From positions 515,375 through 579,374 of the forward strand of contig JAQGBZ010000010.1 in NCBI GenBank assembly GCA_034687125.1: a stretch of 64,000 bases of DNA, read 5' to 3'. This document shows, in pieces, positions 1-13,269 of this stretch. The notes under the pieces were generated by a model. The model had not been told where the DNA came from and searched no databases. It worked only from the letters and a program-made list of their open reading frames with translations. Numbering within the stretch: position 1 is the stretch's first letter; each line of letters begins with the position of its first letter. Position numbers and translations under genes: made by a program. The stretch is from Neelides folsomi (Eukaryota > Arthropoda > Collembola > Neelipleona > Neelidae).

Positions 1-3000
1 TAAGTAATGCATCGTATTCATGAGAGAAAACAGAGAGAGAATTTGGATGAAATGTGCGTAATAAGATGGGCGCACGGCCGGGTCCCTCCATCCAACCTCG
101 GAGCACGAGCGGAATTGGAATTGTGTGTTTGATGATAGCTGGGGAGGAGATGACTTCTCTTTGATCTTTTGATGAGCTTTCAATTCAATTTCACATCGGA
201 GAGTCTCCCGGGGAACGGAAGACAGGCATATAGAGGAAAGGACTTGTCCTGCACAAGGACGAGGGACACAATTTTTGGTGGTACAATGAAGTGGAGATGG
301 GATGACGATTTCATACTATCTGAATACACATCTCTTGTCTCGTCATCTCACCATATTTCCAGTTTAATACTTTAATATTCCCTTTCATTTTTCTTTCATT
401 TTTACCATTCAATGGAAGTCCATCAGTACAAAGTACTTTACCATTGAGATTTCATTAATGAATCAAAGCGTAAAATTATCATACTCGTACAAGGATGGAT
501 ATAAATCCATCCTTGTACGAGTATGATAATAATATGGAATTTTAACTAAAAAAGTCTTTTTGGAACAAAAATCAATCTACGAGTAGAATGTTGTTCTTTT
601 TATAACATCAGAATATTTAACTTTCCAATATTTTATTTTACCATATTACATCACATTATGCCTTTAATCATGATTTTGAAAGTGTTAGGATGTGTAAAGT
701 ACTCGAATTATTCGACTTTATTACTGAAAAGGGTGTGTTTCATCATGAAAACAAATACCTTTCTATCGTTAATTAAACTTATTAAACCCCTCTTCATTGA
801 GGAATTGAGGAGCGCGGATCCTTTGACTAAATCCCCCTCGATTTATTGAACGTGTTAAATTAGAAAAAGAGCTTTTTCATTTCAACCTTCACAATCCCCA
901 CATACCCATTTCATTCAGGTCATTCAACTAACATGATTATTTAAAAGAGTTCATTTGGGGCAAAACGGACCCTTTATTTGAACTAAAGGGTTCCAAATTC
1001 ATAAAAACACAGTCCAAATATATGCAATTAATGAAACTCCATCTGAAACCTGAGGAATTCACTATGGATTTGAAATGGAAAATGGAGCAGGGTATCCCAA
1101 AAGTGCTCGAACTATTAAAAATGTGTAAATACATAATGTGGGAAAAGGAGCCGAGGTGGTCCGGCCGGTTGACCTACCGGAGTGTGTCGAATCACTTGAC
1201 CGTGCCGGGGTCCCTTGATTCCTATAGAGTAACCTCACTCCTGTCATCATTTGATTCACGTGCCCTTCCCTCTCCCCATTCACGAGGAAGATGGTCATAA
1301 ATAAGGCCCGTTTACTCACCCTTAGCCCTCACAATGAACATAATAAGAGAATCGTTACAATTGTCCTTTCCTGCCCTTCATTACACATTGGGCTTCTCGA
1401 ACGTCTTCATCTCGCCCGGTGACACAGTGATTACTAAACCCAACCAACTTCCTCTCATCGGCCCAAGAATTTTCATTTTCAGCTATATTTATGAGGTTGA
1501 CCAGGTGACCACCTAAGAATGTCTCTCTCTCTGCGTCGTTCCCCAACACGCCCAACACCCAGCGTCTCCCACACTCAATGAATGGAGTGATCGATGAACT
1601 CGTTTATCTTTTCTTCCTTCTCGACCTTCCCTTTTTCCTACAAACAGAGCGCCCGCCACGTTGCTCTCCTTCATTCTTCTATCTAACTAATACATTACAT
1701 TTGGATATTTGTGGAATGAGGATGGCGAACCCTTTTGATTTTACCTCTTGCTCATTGAAGGAAAAAGAGATTATTATTTCAAATATGAACTCTCAAGGAT
1801 GACTCCGCATTTAGTATTGGGAAAGTGGAACTAATTGACTTTTTCAAAATCATTTTCCCACAACAAAATCACAAAAATATGCCGCTGTTACTTTTGACAC
1901 CTTTTGAAAGAACTTTAAATTCCTATGAAGGTTCATTTAGACGAGAAAAAACTAATAGACAGATTTCCTGTAAATCCCAAATATGATCGTAAATCTTAAC
2001 AATCTTGCAATTGGAGATTCATTCATATTTCATAAATTTCTTTATCCTCGTAATTTAATTCAAAATTTATCGATCTATAGAACTATTTTGAAAAGAGTTC
2101 ATGTTTGGCTCTTGATTGCCCCTTTATACCCAATAATAAAAATTGGTAAAATTTTATATCAAGTATGAATCATGTAATGATAAAATAGACCTAAAATGAA
2201 GAAATTTAAGTAGAAATTGGAGAAATCACGAAGTGAAAGAGTTGTCTGAAAACCGGATTAGCATAATATCTGTTGGATTGATTAAGAAAAGTGCCGGCTT
2301 GGTCGTGATTTGGGCGGTTTTCTCCACAAATAATGTAAATATGAAATTGTGGATGTGTTGAAGAGAGAAATATCCAGAATATTTGGAGATCCAGTCGTGC
2401 TCTCAGATCTCCTCGACTATAAATTGTAATGTATGGAGTCGTCCAAGTCCTGTAAATATACGAGCAACAATGGAGGTAAGGTATGCTCATCTGCCTTCGT
2501 GAAGATGTAAATGTAATGTAAATTTCGTCTTCGTCGTGGGGAAACAAAATTATGGATCTGATGAAATGAAACGAACCTACAGACTCAATCTCCAGACCGC
2601 CTAACCCAATACACTTACACGAATTTACAAGGAGATTAAGGAAGAGAATCTACATAACTCGAAGACTTCCTCCATGTGTCTAGTTTATTAGCATGCTCAT
2701 ATTCCTCTTTTCCAAAAGACCCTCGAATACGTAATAAGTATAATACATACTTGTTCGAATATCTCAATTGCACATGGTCCGAGAATGTAAAAAAACATTT
2801 TTCACAGAATCCTCCGTATTTCACTCCCTTCGCCGAAGTATGTATTTTACTACATACATATTACTCATGGTATAAGCTTAAGTATCTGTAATACTGATAT
2901 TAGAGCCGACCCGGCCCGGAGAGCTAAGATATTTGGAATAATTAATTTAGCATTGATTGCATTTGAAAATATTAATTTTCTCATCCCGGGCTGGAAGGAA

Positions 3001-4217
3001 GTTTTTTGTCTCGCTTAGTGAAACGAGTGGATAATTAAGGTGATGCAGAAGAGGAGATGTGTTGAGGCTGTGAGAAAGGGGGACTGATTAGAGAAGAGTA
3101 AAGAGCCTGCTGATTACTTGATGGTTCTTATTGGGATTTCTAGGAGGGTTTTGGAAAAACGATCATAATTCGTAATTGCGGAATGGAGGAGTGGGAGAGG
3201 GTTTCCTCCTTGGGTGGCTCCCCTAATCATATCTCTCAATCAGACTTGATTGCCGGCAATTACTCCTCTTCCAGTTCCAGTTCCCCCGCCATGCATGGAA
3301 TCCTCCCCGACCCCCATTCTGTCTCAGATCCTCCACCACGCGTTAGGTAATGATAATGGAGAGGTAATTTGACCAAGAGAGCGGTACCTTGAGATGTCAT
3401 TAACTCTCTCCCCGCCATACCATTATCCTCCTATGCACAGCTCGAAATTAAAGGGGAGCTCTGTGTCAAGAATTGAAACGTATGAGGTCGCCTGAGGTTC
3501 CTCACATCCACTCTTACCTTGAGGAGCCGCCGGAACATTTCATTTACCTCTCCCAATTGCTCAATTGTCCATGCACAAATGGGGGATCGATACAATAGGC
3601 CGCCGTGCAATCAGGGCTCGAATGAAAACACTTTCTTAATTGAAATTCATACCGAGTCATGATCTCCTCCTTCCTCAGGTCCATCATACACACAATGCGA
3701 ACATATACTTTCTCGACAATGAAGAAACACTCCTTCCACATTACTATACCATTATTATTAGGCCTTCCATCCCCGGATTGATCATAGACTTTCGCTCATG
3801 AAGCTTCCTTATTATTTTTCATAATTTTTTATCCCCTTTCATTTCATCTTTTCATCTACTGAGGAACGCAGAGGGAAATTAGCATTATGGACGTTGAATA
3901 GAATTATTTAGTAATTAAAGTTTGCAGGAAACCAGAGTAAAGTCTTAATTGTCAGAACCCACACATGCACAAGCACACAATGGTGGCAATAAAAAGTGAT
4001 GCAAGATGATTCGCTCTTGTTCTCATTCTTTAAAGCTAAATGTCACTTTAGGCAAATGTTTTTATTTTTTCTACTCATAAATATGCCAAGATCATAATTT
4101 GTTTTCATACTCATCCCATGTTATTCTCCTTAAAGGGAACACCGTCATAGGAGCCGTTTAGAAGAAGAGAACTTAAAGAGATGGGAATTCTGAAGGATAT
4201 CATTTAAATTTTTACAG
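1..4217. other. Non-coding stretch upstream of the first visible Wnt10 exon
   Basis: I find no exon here that I can support. All open frames are short and match no family I know. Because the exon at 4218 opens with a 3' splice site and a split codon, at least the 3' part is probably a Wnt10 intron. Patches around 1140-1300, 1400-1700 and 3180-3600 are less AT-rich than the rest and could be regulatory, but that is only a composition impression. The hairpin at 475-530 is listed separately. Confidence 0.5.
475..530. repeat. Perfect 26-bp inverted repeat with a 4-base loop
   Basis: The left arm (475-500) and right arm (505-530) are exact reverse complements, separated by the four bases ataa. 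Pairing stops at once outside the arms (474 and 531 are both A). An AT-rich genome does not give 26 matching pairs by chance. It may be a foldback element or a recent palindromic duplication; no transposon end or target duplication is clear. Confidence 0.9.
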
Positions 4218-7200
4218 GGTATCGGGAGTCAGCATTTGGACACGCGATTGCCGCTGCTGGAGTGGCCTATTCAGTAGCAAAAGCTTGCAGTCAGGGAAAA
4301 CTCCTTTCTTGTGGATGTGGACTGCAATATGATGACCAAGTTAATTACATTCCTTCAAAAGACTCTGACTACTCATTTGACGAAAGGTGAGTTGCTTCTT
4401 TTTAATTACCCATTCATTTTAAATCCTAATAAATCCTTATAATTGAAATGACTGGATCGTATATTTAAAGTAATGAAGCAATGCTGAAACGAGGTCGGGC
4501 CTCAAGTTCAAGTTGGAAATGGTCTGGTTGTTCTCACAATATGGACTATGGGCTCAAATTTGCAAAGATCTTCCTTGACTCGAGAGAAAAGTCCCACGAC
4601 CTACCTTCCCGCATCAATCTACATAACAATAAAGTCGGCAGACAGGTAAAAAATTAAAACATTTTCCTTTTATAGACCTAAGACTCACTGATGGGTACTT
4701 TAGCGAATCTTGCTATGAATTTTATGGCGCCACTTTCCTAAGCTCTCTTTCTTTTCTCTTAATCTTATGGCTTTTCTTTAAATTAAATAGGGCATTAAGG
4801 GAGAATAGAAGATTAAAAATAAAGGAAATTATTAGGATGATGAATGGTTCACTATTCTATTCCTTTTTGGAATTTTCTACGGCTTAAAATTGCATTTTTA
4901 CTTAATAAACGCATACCAATAAAGTGAAATATCTGTATTTTCGTTTTTTCATGTTCATGCAACAAATTTAAAAAAAAAGATATCCTAGAAGAACGTTAAA
5001 CAAGAAAAGTTACAATGGCTATTTAAGAATACTATAAGTTATTTAATATAATTATTTAAATAAAAAGTTCGAGATTTGAAAGTACAAATTTCAAAATTCC
5101 AACTAAAAGATAAAATCTCAATAAAACATAATATAAGGTATAATAATATTAAAATGCATATTATGCATTTTGATAAGGAAATTAAATGAATTATGGAGAA
5201 TAAAGTCATTAATGTGAAAGTCATTTCACACCTAAATTAATAGCGTTCCACTAATAAAATAAATTAGTCCCTGAGGTTGAGCAGTGAAAGGAACATTTCT
5301 TCTTCTCTCTAATGTGAGAAAATTTAATTTATGAACATGAAATAGAGATAGACAGTTTTATAAGGCCCTTCCTCTCCAAATTAAAAGGTGCTAACTGACC
5401 CCACACTCTTCTTTCAAACACAAACACAATCAAGGTACATAAGAGAAGATGTAAATATCTTTATATAATATTACAACATGAATACAAAAATAGTTCCAGA
5501 CATTCTTCTATCAGTATTAGGTATACTCTTTTTAGATAATAGCTGAAGGTTGGAGTAAAACCACGAAAGAATCCTAATAGATTAAATTGAGGTGTGGTTT
5601 TGTCTCATTTGAGAACTTTGGCCGCCTCCTCTCACCTCATCATCTGCCTTGTTCTTAATATTCTCCAATCTCTGGATCATATCTTTCCCCTCTCTCTTGT
5701 AATATCATGGGAATGTTGTTAATATGAGAAAGATAAGAGTGATGAGGGGGATCCTTAATGGTCAACACCTCAGCCGAGGCCCGGCGCTTTTGCCTTGAAG
5801 GGACCTAAGGCACCTATTGCCCTTTAGCTAATAATTTCCACGTGAAAAATAATGAGTTTATCTCCGTGGTGGGCGCCCTACCACAGTCAGTGTTGGAGGT
5901 GTTATTTGGAAGTGCATACTTTCACACCATCCCCTCATGCACCCTCTCATTTCCACGCTAAATCACGTCCCTTCACCCTCGACCACTATTACGACTCCAT
6001 TACGTAGTCCATTAACTAACAGCCCTTCTCTTGGGCGGAGGAACAATGGGAGCTCATTCTTTTACGCTAAATAGAGACATCATATCCTTCCAAACCCACA
6101 AAAATCAACCTTAAGAGAAAGGAAAAAATCCCAATTTCCTTTGGGAAATGAAGGAGAAGTCAATCTTTATTTTTCGGCCCCTTTACCTTAAATGAACCTT
6201 GAATTCTTCGACTCATTCTGTAAACTTCCTCCAAAAGTTAAACTCTTAATTTACAAGCCTTCTTAGACTCATTGCTCCTTATGATGTTCACTATTGAAGT
6301 TCCCGACTCACCTGTTTAAAACTAACTCTCATCTTCAATCAATCGCCAGGAGTGAAAACACACAAGAAAAATCGAACTTTCACACGAATACCTTCATGCT
6401 AATGACTTAATCAAAGACCAAAGATTGATTGAATGAATGATAAAAAATGTTGGGTTTAGAAGGGGCATAAAATGTAATAGAGAAAGTGGTAAAATAGTAC
6501 TTACTCATTACTTCTCCATTCATCTCAATTCTCTAATAACCATTATTCTTTTAAGGGTCCGAATAAGTACCAGTGTTCCTCTTCAATTTTTCCTTTTGCC
6601 TCTCTCTCACTCCGCTGGTCATATTGAGTTCTAAAAGTCTAATTTCACATTTACGTACTTATTACCTACGTGCTACACTCTACACAAAGGAGGATTTCTT
6701 ACATTCTGAAATGACCTGCTGGTCTACCATATACTTACGCTCCCATTACAACATGAACATAATTCAAGGGTTTCTGTTTATTACATCGCTAGCTTGAGGT
6801 GAGACAAAGGTCGCGGACGTTGAGGTTCCGAGTCCTTTGTATTTAATGGCATAACATTTAATTACCTCTCACCTTCCCTCACGGCCCGAGGAAGGACTAT
6901 AAGGGATGGGATTTCCGGAATATATCATAATTTACTCCTGGAGGTGAGAAAAAAGAAGGATAACGTGACTACTGTTCACTTTTCCCTTCATCGTGGGGGA
7001 TCCTTTTACCCTAAATCTCCCCGTCGGAATTCCTCGATCCCTTTCAACCCAAGTTCAGGGTTCAGCGTTAATTAATTTCCTCAAATACCAATATCTTCTT
7101 TTGATAAATTGCTCCCATCCACTGCTTCATATTCACGCTTTTAAGGAACAATCTAATATTAATTTTAACCATCTGACGACCAACGTTCTTTCTTTTTTTA

Positions 7201-7787
7201 TTTCATTTTTTACCTCTCTTGCTCTTCATCGAGAAATAACTTGAGATATGAAAAGAGTTTTTATAATGAAATATTTTTGTTTATAGGCTGTGAGTTCAAA
7301 CATGGAGGTTCGCTGTAAATGTCATGGTTTGTCTGGAAGCTGTGAACTTCGAACTTGCTGGCGTTCTGCACCGGACTTTCGACGAGTTGGCACAGTGCTG
7401 AAGAATAAATTTAGACGGGCCATTATGATCGATCAGTCTGAGTTGGGAAATCAGCCTTTGAATCGAATTGAAGGGAAGAAGAAGCAAAGGAGGAAGAGAA
7501 GAGATGAAAAATACAGGAATCAGGGTAATATCGATTTGTGGTATTATGAGAAGTCCCCTACTTATTGTGACTCAATATCCGATTTCGACATTCCGGGAAC
7601 TTCGGGTCGACGGTGTAATAAAACAGGAGGGAGAGATGCGGGCAGTTGTGGAACTTTATGTTGCGGAAGAGGATATAACACTATAAGACAAGTTTACTCA
7701 TCAAGATGTAATTGTCAATTCTTCTGGTGTTGTAAAGTTATCTGCCAAACATGTACGGTTGACGAGTGGATCACAGTTTGTAAATAA
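4218..7787 (+). CDS. Wnt10: Wnt10 ligand, C-terminal three exons (5' part outside or not found)
   Basis: Secreted lipid-modified Wnt ligand for Frizzled receptors. The exons are 4218-4386, 4471-4645 and 7287-7787; the phases join without a break and give about 280 residues ending in CK. The first exon carries the Wnt core GYRESAF..A...[13 protein letters not shown] pattern. The second has [12 protein letters not shown] and HNNKVGRQ. The last has [10 protein letters not shown], with the serine that is acylated in Wnts, then the Cys-rich tail with [11 protein letters not shown] and FFWCC. Subfamily evidence is [23 protein letters not shown] and the start IKxQ-like exon ends, which fit Wnt10 better than other Wnts. 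A strongly basic insert (KKKQRRKRR) precedes WYYEKSP. N-terminal exons with the signal peptide are not visible. The second intron is 2.6 kb. Confidence 0.93.
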
Positions 7788-8954
7788 AAAGGCTAATATA
7801 CGATATTGACAAAAATTGATTGTGTTTTTATATCCCCCTTTGCGACTATAGTACTCCCGATACATTCCATACGTATTGTTTAGTTTTAATATTTGTTATC
7901 TTGTAAATACAAATGTTGCTAAATATTAGTATTACTAGTATTATACACTTATTACTCTTTTCATTCTTTAAATGTAAATGTCTTTATTATTTATCCTAAA
8001 TAGCACTTAAAATGTCAGAGTGTCTTTTTTTAAACGTTTATCCAAAGTGTTTTTTAAATATTTTTTTCAAATATGCGTTCACTTTAGGTACTTTAATTTT
8101 AATTATAGTATCTAAATCTTGTCTTTGCTTCGTTCTACTTTAACTTAATTTAGTTATTTACTTGTAGTCGGAGAACATACTATTCTGCTCGTATGATAAC
8201 TATAAATATAGGTAAATAGTGTGAACGTTGCGAATGTTATGTACCAATATACCATTTATATTTATTTGTATAAGCTATTAATGATTGAATATGTTAACTT
8301 AATAGATAATTTTACCATATGAACCTTGTTTTAATGTTACATTTTTTAATTGAAATGTATAATTTATCGTAATTTTTATTTTTCAGTTGGTTAAAAGGTT
8401 GTTTTAATACTTAACAATGACTAACTATAAAAAAGACTTGGACCATTAATTAAATATTAAGCTTTGTATAATTTATAAATGTTATTTCCAATGATCTTAT
8501 TTATAGTTACATATAAAAATAAATGATTAGATATTTTTTAATAATTCATCATAAATTATGGTCTAACAAATTATTAAGCATTATAAAATATGCATGTTTA
8601 GAATTCAGTTTTTTAATTTTTCCGTGAGATGATATACACATAAGGACTTTTGTATTTCTATTTCTCAATCAAAGTATACATATATATTATTTCCATAAAT
8701 ATAATTAAATCATGACCTCATACTTATGGCACTGCAGATCTTTCAGATAGGAATGGACTTGACCAATGACTAATGAATTGAATGCGCTAAATGAAGACGT
8801 ATTCGGTTTACATCATACTTTTTTCTATAGCTTCACATAGAAACGAATTAAGCATACCTTCACATTTTGATCATTTCTTGCCCGTTCAATTGAGAAAATT
8901 TTAATAATTTTGCAAAATTAACAAGTAAACGATCAAAAACCATTAAATTGCATT
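7788..8954. other. Wnt10 3' flank and intergenic spacer
   Basis: Very AT-rich, with no supportable ORF or RNA gene. An AATAAA overlaps the Wnt10 stop region near 7783 and another lies at 8518-8523; either could be a poly(A) signal for Wnt10. The promoter of the next gene presumably lies just before 8955. Confidence 0.5.
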
Positions 8955-9658
8955 ATGCCTTGTCATTCGAACTTTATTTACCCAAGAAGCACATGCTGCC
9001 AGCCTTCATGTCAACTTTGCTGCATGGAACCAATTGAAGAATGCTGCTCAAGAGACCCAACATCCGTTCTTGAGACTATCGATACCGAAGAATGCCTCAC
9101 ATTCACATCCAGACGAGAGATCCCATACATGATCTGCCGAGTTTGTGAGAATAATGGAGAGACAGAGTACTTTACAACAAGTATTGTTGATCCTTGTGCC
9201 TACCAAGTTGCTCCTGATGTCGTAAGCGTTAACAAGAAAAACCGTTTCACATTTGAGCCTTCACCTGGAGCAGGGAAGAAAAATAATCCGTGGCCATTTG
9301 CCAAACCCTGTGCTCCGAATATTGATTGGAACTCCATCGCAGCTTCAGGACCTGGAGGGTAAAAATTATCTAAATCGTGCTAAATCGGCATTTATGCATA
9401 TTTAAAAATGTTAAAGTTGCATTTTAATGAAAAATTGTATGTTTTGATGCCATTTACAGAACTATAATGTGCAAAGGAGGTAACACCAGGCTTCCTGTCT
9501 CAACAGGAGTTTACAAATTTTCAAAGAGGAATGGGAAATTCACCAAACAGGAAGGAGGTCAAGGTCAAAATCAAGGCAAGAGCAAATCAAAAGGAAAGAA
9601 CAAATCCAAGTTTAGAAGTGAAGAGGCTTCATCTGGAAACAATTCTGGATCCAATTAA
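8955..9658 (+). CDS. Unrecognised two-exon protein, Cys-rich N-terminus and Lys-rich tail
   Basis: Exons 8955-9358 and 9460-9658, joined by a 101-base GT..AG intron with matching phase (2 then 1 base), give 200 residues. The first 30 residues hold eight cysteines, including three CC pairs. A middle part holds CLTF, CRVC and VDPCAYQVAP-like patches and a KNNPWPF stretch. The last 45 residues are rich in K, S, G, Q and N (KSKSKGKNKSK). There is no signal peptide or membrane segment. The open frame through a clean intron and the higher GC of the exons argue that it is real. I do not recognise the family. It may be lineage-specific, with the CC pairs suggesting metal binding or disulphide cross-linking, but that is a guess. 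Confidence 0.7.
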
Positions 9659-10181
9659 AAGTCATATTTTATATGATGAAAATAGCCAATGAACTCATGA
9701 ACTCTATGGCTGTATTCCGTGCATATTGTTATAATCTGTTATCATTTACTAAAATATATAAATTGACTTTATATCACTATAATTTACTAAATTCTCAGAA
9801 AATAAAGCTTCATTTGCTTCATTAAATGCTTTGCTTCATCAATATGACTTCTCTTCACTGCTTCATTTCTTCGCACAATCTTCCTTTTAGGAATTTGGTT
9901 TGGGTCAATTTCTCATATCACCTCTTACCTTACCAGACGACTATCTCTTGGTATTCGTATAGTTGAAAGTTCTGCCTCTATTTGGCCCAATGAAAAGCTC
10001 ACATTTGTCCAATCGAGCCGGCAAAAGGAATTCACTCAAAAATCCCAACCTAATCTTCCATTCTCATTAATTTTAAAAGCATTCCTCTATTTTATTTATA
10101 TAAGATCACGATTATTATTAAGTTTTATAAAAGTTAAATCCGTAAGGTGAAGTATTATTAGACATTTAAGGCAAATTAAAA
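9659..10181. other. Spacer before DNAJB11
   Basis: AT-rich spacer with no supportable gene. A less AT-rich piece around 9890-10060 may be part of the promoter or 5' UTR of the downstream DNAJB11 gene. No clear TATA box was seen. Confidence 0.4.
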
Positions 10182-11757
10182 ATGATTACCAGCAAATGGA
10201 GCTCTTGGTTTATTTTTTTAATTGTTCTAGTCCAGTTTTCAATTGTCCTTTGTGGGTATGTGACATTTGACTCCTTTTTGCATTTAAAATCGAAAACAAA
10301 AAACATCCTTATCTCAAATTATGTTCATTCATTCAAGAGAAATGGAAAGTAGAATTTATATAAGCATAAGTTGGAATAAATATGGACTGATGTGTATTTT
10401 TCTTTTTTAGTCGAGACTTTTATTCAATACTTGGAATACCGAGGTCAGCGACAACGAATCAGATCAAGAAAGCATACCGCCGTCTTGCCAAAGAGCTTCA
10501 TCCTGACAAGAATACCGATGACCCAGAAGCCGTTCAAAAGTTCCAAGATTTGAGTGGTGCCTATGAAGCTCTCTCCGATCCCGAGAAAAGAGAAATGTAT
10601 GACAGGTGTGGGGAGGAATGTTTGAAGAAAGAGAGTAATTTCGGAAGCATGGACCCTTTCCAATCTTTCTTCGGAGATTCCTTTGGAGGCTTTTGGGGAG
10701 GAAATGAGAGAACCAAAGAAGTTCAAAAAGGAGCCGATATTATTATGGACTTACCAGTAACACTAGAGGAATTGTACTCAGGAAACTTTGTCGAAGTAAT
10801 TAAACTTTAAAGAAATTTAATAAATATAATGTATTATTATTAAGCAATATTAAATATTATAAATATTATCTAATCGATTTCTTTATTAGTTAACAAGAAA
10901 TAAACCAGTTTCAAAACCCTCGTCTGGTACGAGGAAATGTAATTGCCGGCAAGAAATGGTAACACGACAACTTGGTCCTGGTCGATTCCAAATGACTCAA
11001 CAAACTGTCTGTGATGAGTGTCCAAATATCAAGTAATATTTCGTTATCTTATTTATGATGTTATTATTTCACAGATATATTTATGTATATTTTTTTATCA
11101 TGAATTAAGTTGAATAATGTAAAGGCTCTAAATCAATTCTGATTTCTTTAGATTTGTCAATGAGGAGAAAACTCTTGAATTCGAAATCGAACAAGGAATG
11201 ATCAATGGACAAGAAAATCGGTTTGTTGCAGAAGGTGAACCTCATATTGATGGTGAACCCGGTGATTTGAGAATTCGCATTAAAACACTGCCACATCCGA
11301 AGTTTGAGAGGAGAGGTGACGATCTTTATACCAATATCACGATCTCACTTCAAGATGCTCTAACTGGTTTTGAAATGAGCATTGAGCATCTCGACGGCCA
11401 CAAGGTTCATGTGTCAAGAGAAAAGGTTACATGGTCAGGTGCAAGGATACGAAAGAAGGGAGAAGGAATGCCCAACTACGACAACAATAATCTTTATGGT
11501 ATCCTTTACATCACATTTGATATTGAATTTCCAAAGAAAGAATTTACAGCTGAAGAAAAAGAAGGTAATTTATACAATTCTACTATTTATATTTTAAACT
11601 TCATATTAAATTACATACGCTTATTTTATAATCATATAAATGAAATACAAAAATTTAATATAAATTCTCAATTTTAACAGGGCTTAGAAAAATTTTGGGA
11701 CAAAAATCGATTAACAAAGTTTACAATGGATTGAGAAGCTCAAGCTCAAGCTCTTAA
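10182..11757 (+). CDS. DNAJB11: DnaJ homolog subfamily B member 11 (ERdj3), ER luminal Hsp40 co-chaperone
   Basis: Exons 10182-10255, 10411-10795, 10890-11032, 11152-11564 and 11681-11757 join in phase to give 363 residues (human protein about 358). Order: a hydrophobic signal peptide ending near LCG (residues 1-25); a J domain with the HPD motif (KELHPDKN); a G/F-rich linker (FGGFWGG); substrate-binding domain I interrupted by a four-cysteine insert (CNCRQEM...CDEC), as in ERdj3; then [25 protein letters not shown] and the end VYNGLR. ERdj3 presents unfolded clients to BiP in the ER. The protein ends in a serine run and has no KDEL-like signal; vertebrate ERdj3 also lacks one and is retained through its partners. 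Exon 1 codes only for the signal peptide. Confidence 0.96.
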
Positions 11758-11876
11758 GCTTAAAGAACAATGTTGCAACCAGTCACTCATTCACAATTTA
11801 TTTAAACTCAATGTATAAATGTATGTACTTTACCTATTGAATTATCTATGCATCCGAAGACATTTCTAGGTAAAGC

Positions 11877-11882
11877 AATAAA
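11877..11882 (+). terminator. Candidate poly(A) signal of DNAJB11
   Basis: AATAAA lies 120 bases after the DNAJB11 stop codon, in an AT-rich 3' flank. It is the first canonical signal downstream. Confidence 0.5.
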
Positions 11883-13077
11883 ATTTAGTTGTTTATATGC
11901 GTTTAGACATTTAGTTATTTGATATAATCGTTAATTTTTTCCTACGTTATGCATTTTGTGTAAAATATTTAAATAAATTGGTAAAGCGGCCATAATGCAT
12001 TAGAACGAAATAAAAAAAACTTGTATACAATTATTTCTGTTGTCTTCAATTGACCATGTTTGTTTAAGTGATCTCCACATCTCCACATCATACGATTGAT
12101 TCTACCATCATATTGTCAGATTACGAATTTGAACCATAATTTAATGAATTTCACCAGTATTCTATTTAGAAATAAGCTCAGAAAATTATAAACTAGTTTT
12201 GTTACGAGCTAATTTTAAAAAACTCATTCATTCAGTCTGTATACTAGTTTGCAATACCTTATACTTCTAATAGTCGAACTAATTTCGGTGGATGTCCCTT
12301 CATATCATGGCCATTGTAATTTCAGTACATAGGTATATGAAAAGTAGTGAAGATGTAGGGAATTCACATAATGGAAGATTGAAGTCATTGGAGCGAATGG
12401 CGTAACAGAGTCAACAGATGACCAGAATGAGACAATTTCTCACATCCTCTCACCTGCTTCTTCGTTCCTCCCAATTTCATTAAACTTTAAACTATGCATT
12501 CATGAAAGTAAGATATTCACTTTCTTTCGTACATAAATAATGTAAATTCTAAATAATTCAATATCATGCTTTAAATATTTTATCATATTTTTACCTGAAA
12601 AGAGAATTGGTAAAATGATGTCATTTGTTCTTAAATTGCTTACATTGAGGGTGAGTACCTATTAAAATAACATAAAGGTTCTCAAATCAATTTAGTATCT
12701 AAATGAATAATATTGAGGCGATATATAAATAAACGAAATAAGTTTGTATATAATCTTTATGTATGACATCTTTATTTATCTTCGTACCTACTTTGGTATA
12801 CCTACACAAGATTAAAAAAACGTTAATTGTCTGGCATCTATCGCGTGATGTGTGCTTGTAGTTATATGAAATTCCTAAGCTCGTTTCCTTTTCCGGCACC
12901 AAAAATGCTTTCTCATTTCACGATCCCAGGAATACACATAAGGTCTTTAAAGGGCACTTGACATCGTTTAAAAACAGACAGGAAGGGAGGAGAATAATTT
13001 TTGGAATGCTGCTAAATTATTGATTATTTAGGTGAGATGGACAAAGTTGTAAATTTTTGTTAAGACGTTATGTAGTG

Positions 13078-13269
13078 TTATTATACTCTATTCCATTTGA
13101 GAAGATTATTGAGAATTGAATCATGTTACTTGACCGGGCAATCGAATGTCATGTCACCCGGAAATAATTTCTACAGGAAATAATGTCGGTTTATTTGAAT
13201 TTCTAATGACTTGTAAAGTAGCATGATTCAATTCTCAATAATCTTCTCAAATGGAATAGAGTATAATAA
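13078..13269. mobile_element. MITE-like element, about 192 bp, long terminal inverted repeats (copy 1)
   Basis: The ends ttattatactcta and its reverse complement bound a roughly 190-bp unit. The inverted arms extend about 55 bases inwards with few mismatches, through gagaagattattgagaatt. The middle is not self-complementary. A diverged copy with the same inner sequence lies at 25201-25367, so it is a dispersed repeat. It has no coding capacity. The flanks suggest a TTA or TA target, but I could not fix the duplication. Confidence 0.85.

Noticed and set aside
1022-1558. Several overlapping frames of 60-92 codons upstream of Wnt10
   Set aside because: Checked for the Wnt N-terminal signature (the conserved RWNC-type cysteine patch) and a signal peptide; none found.
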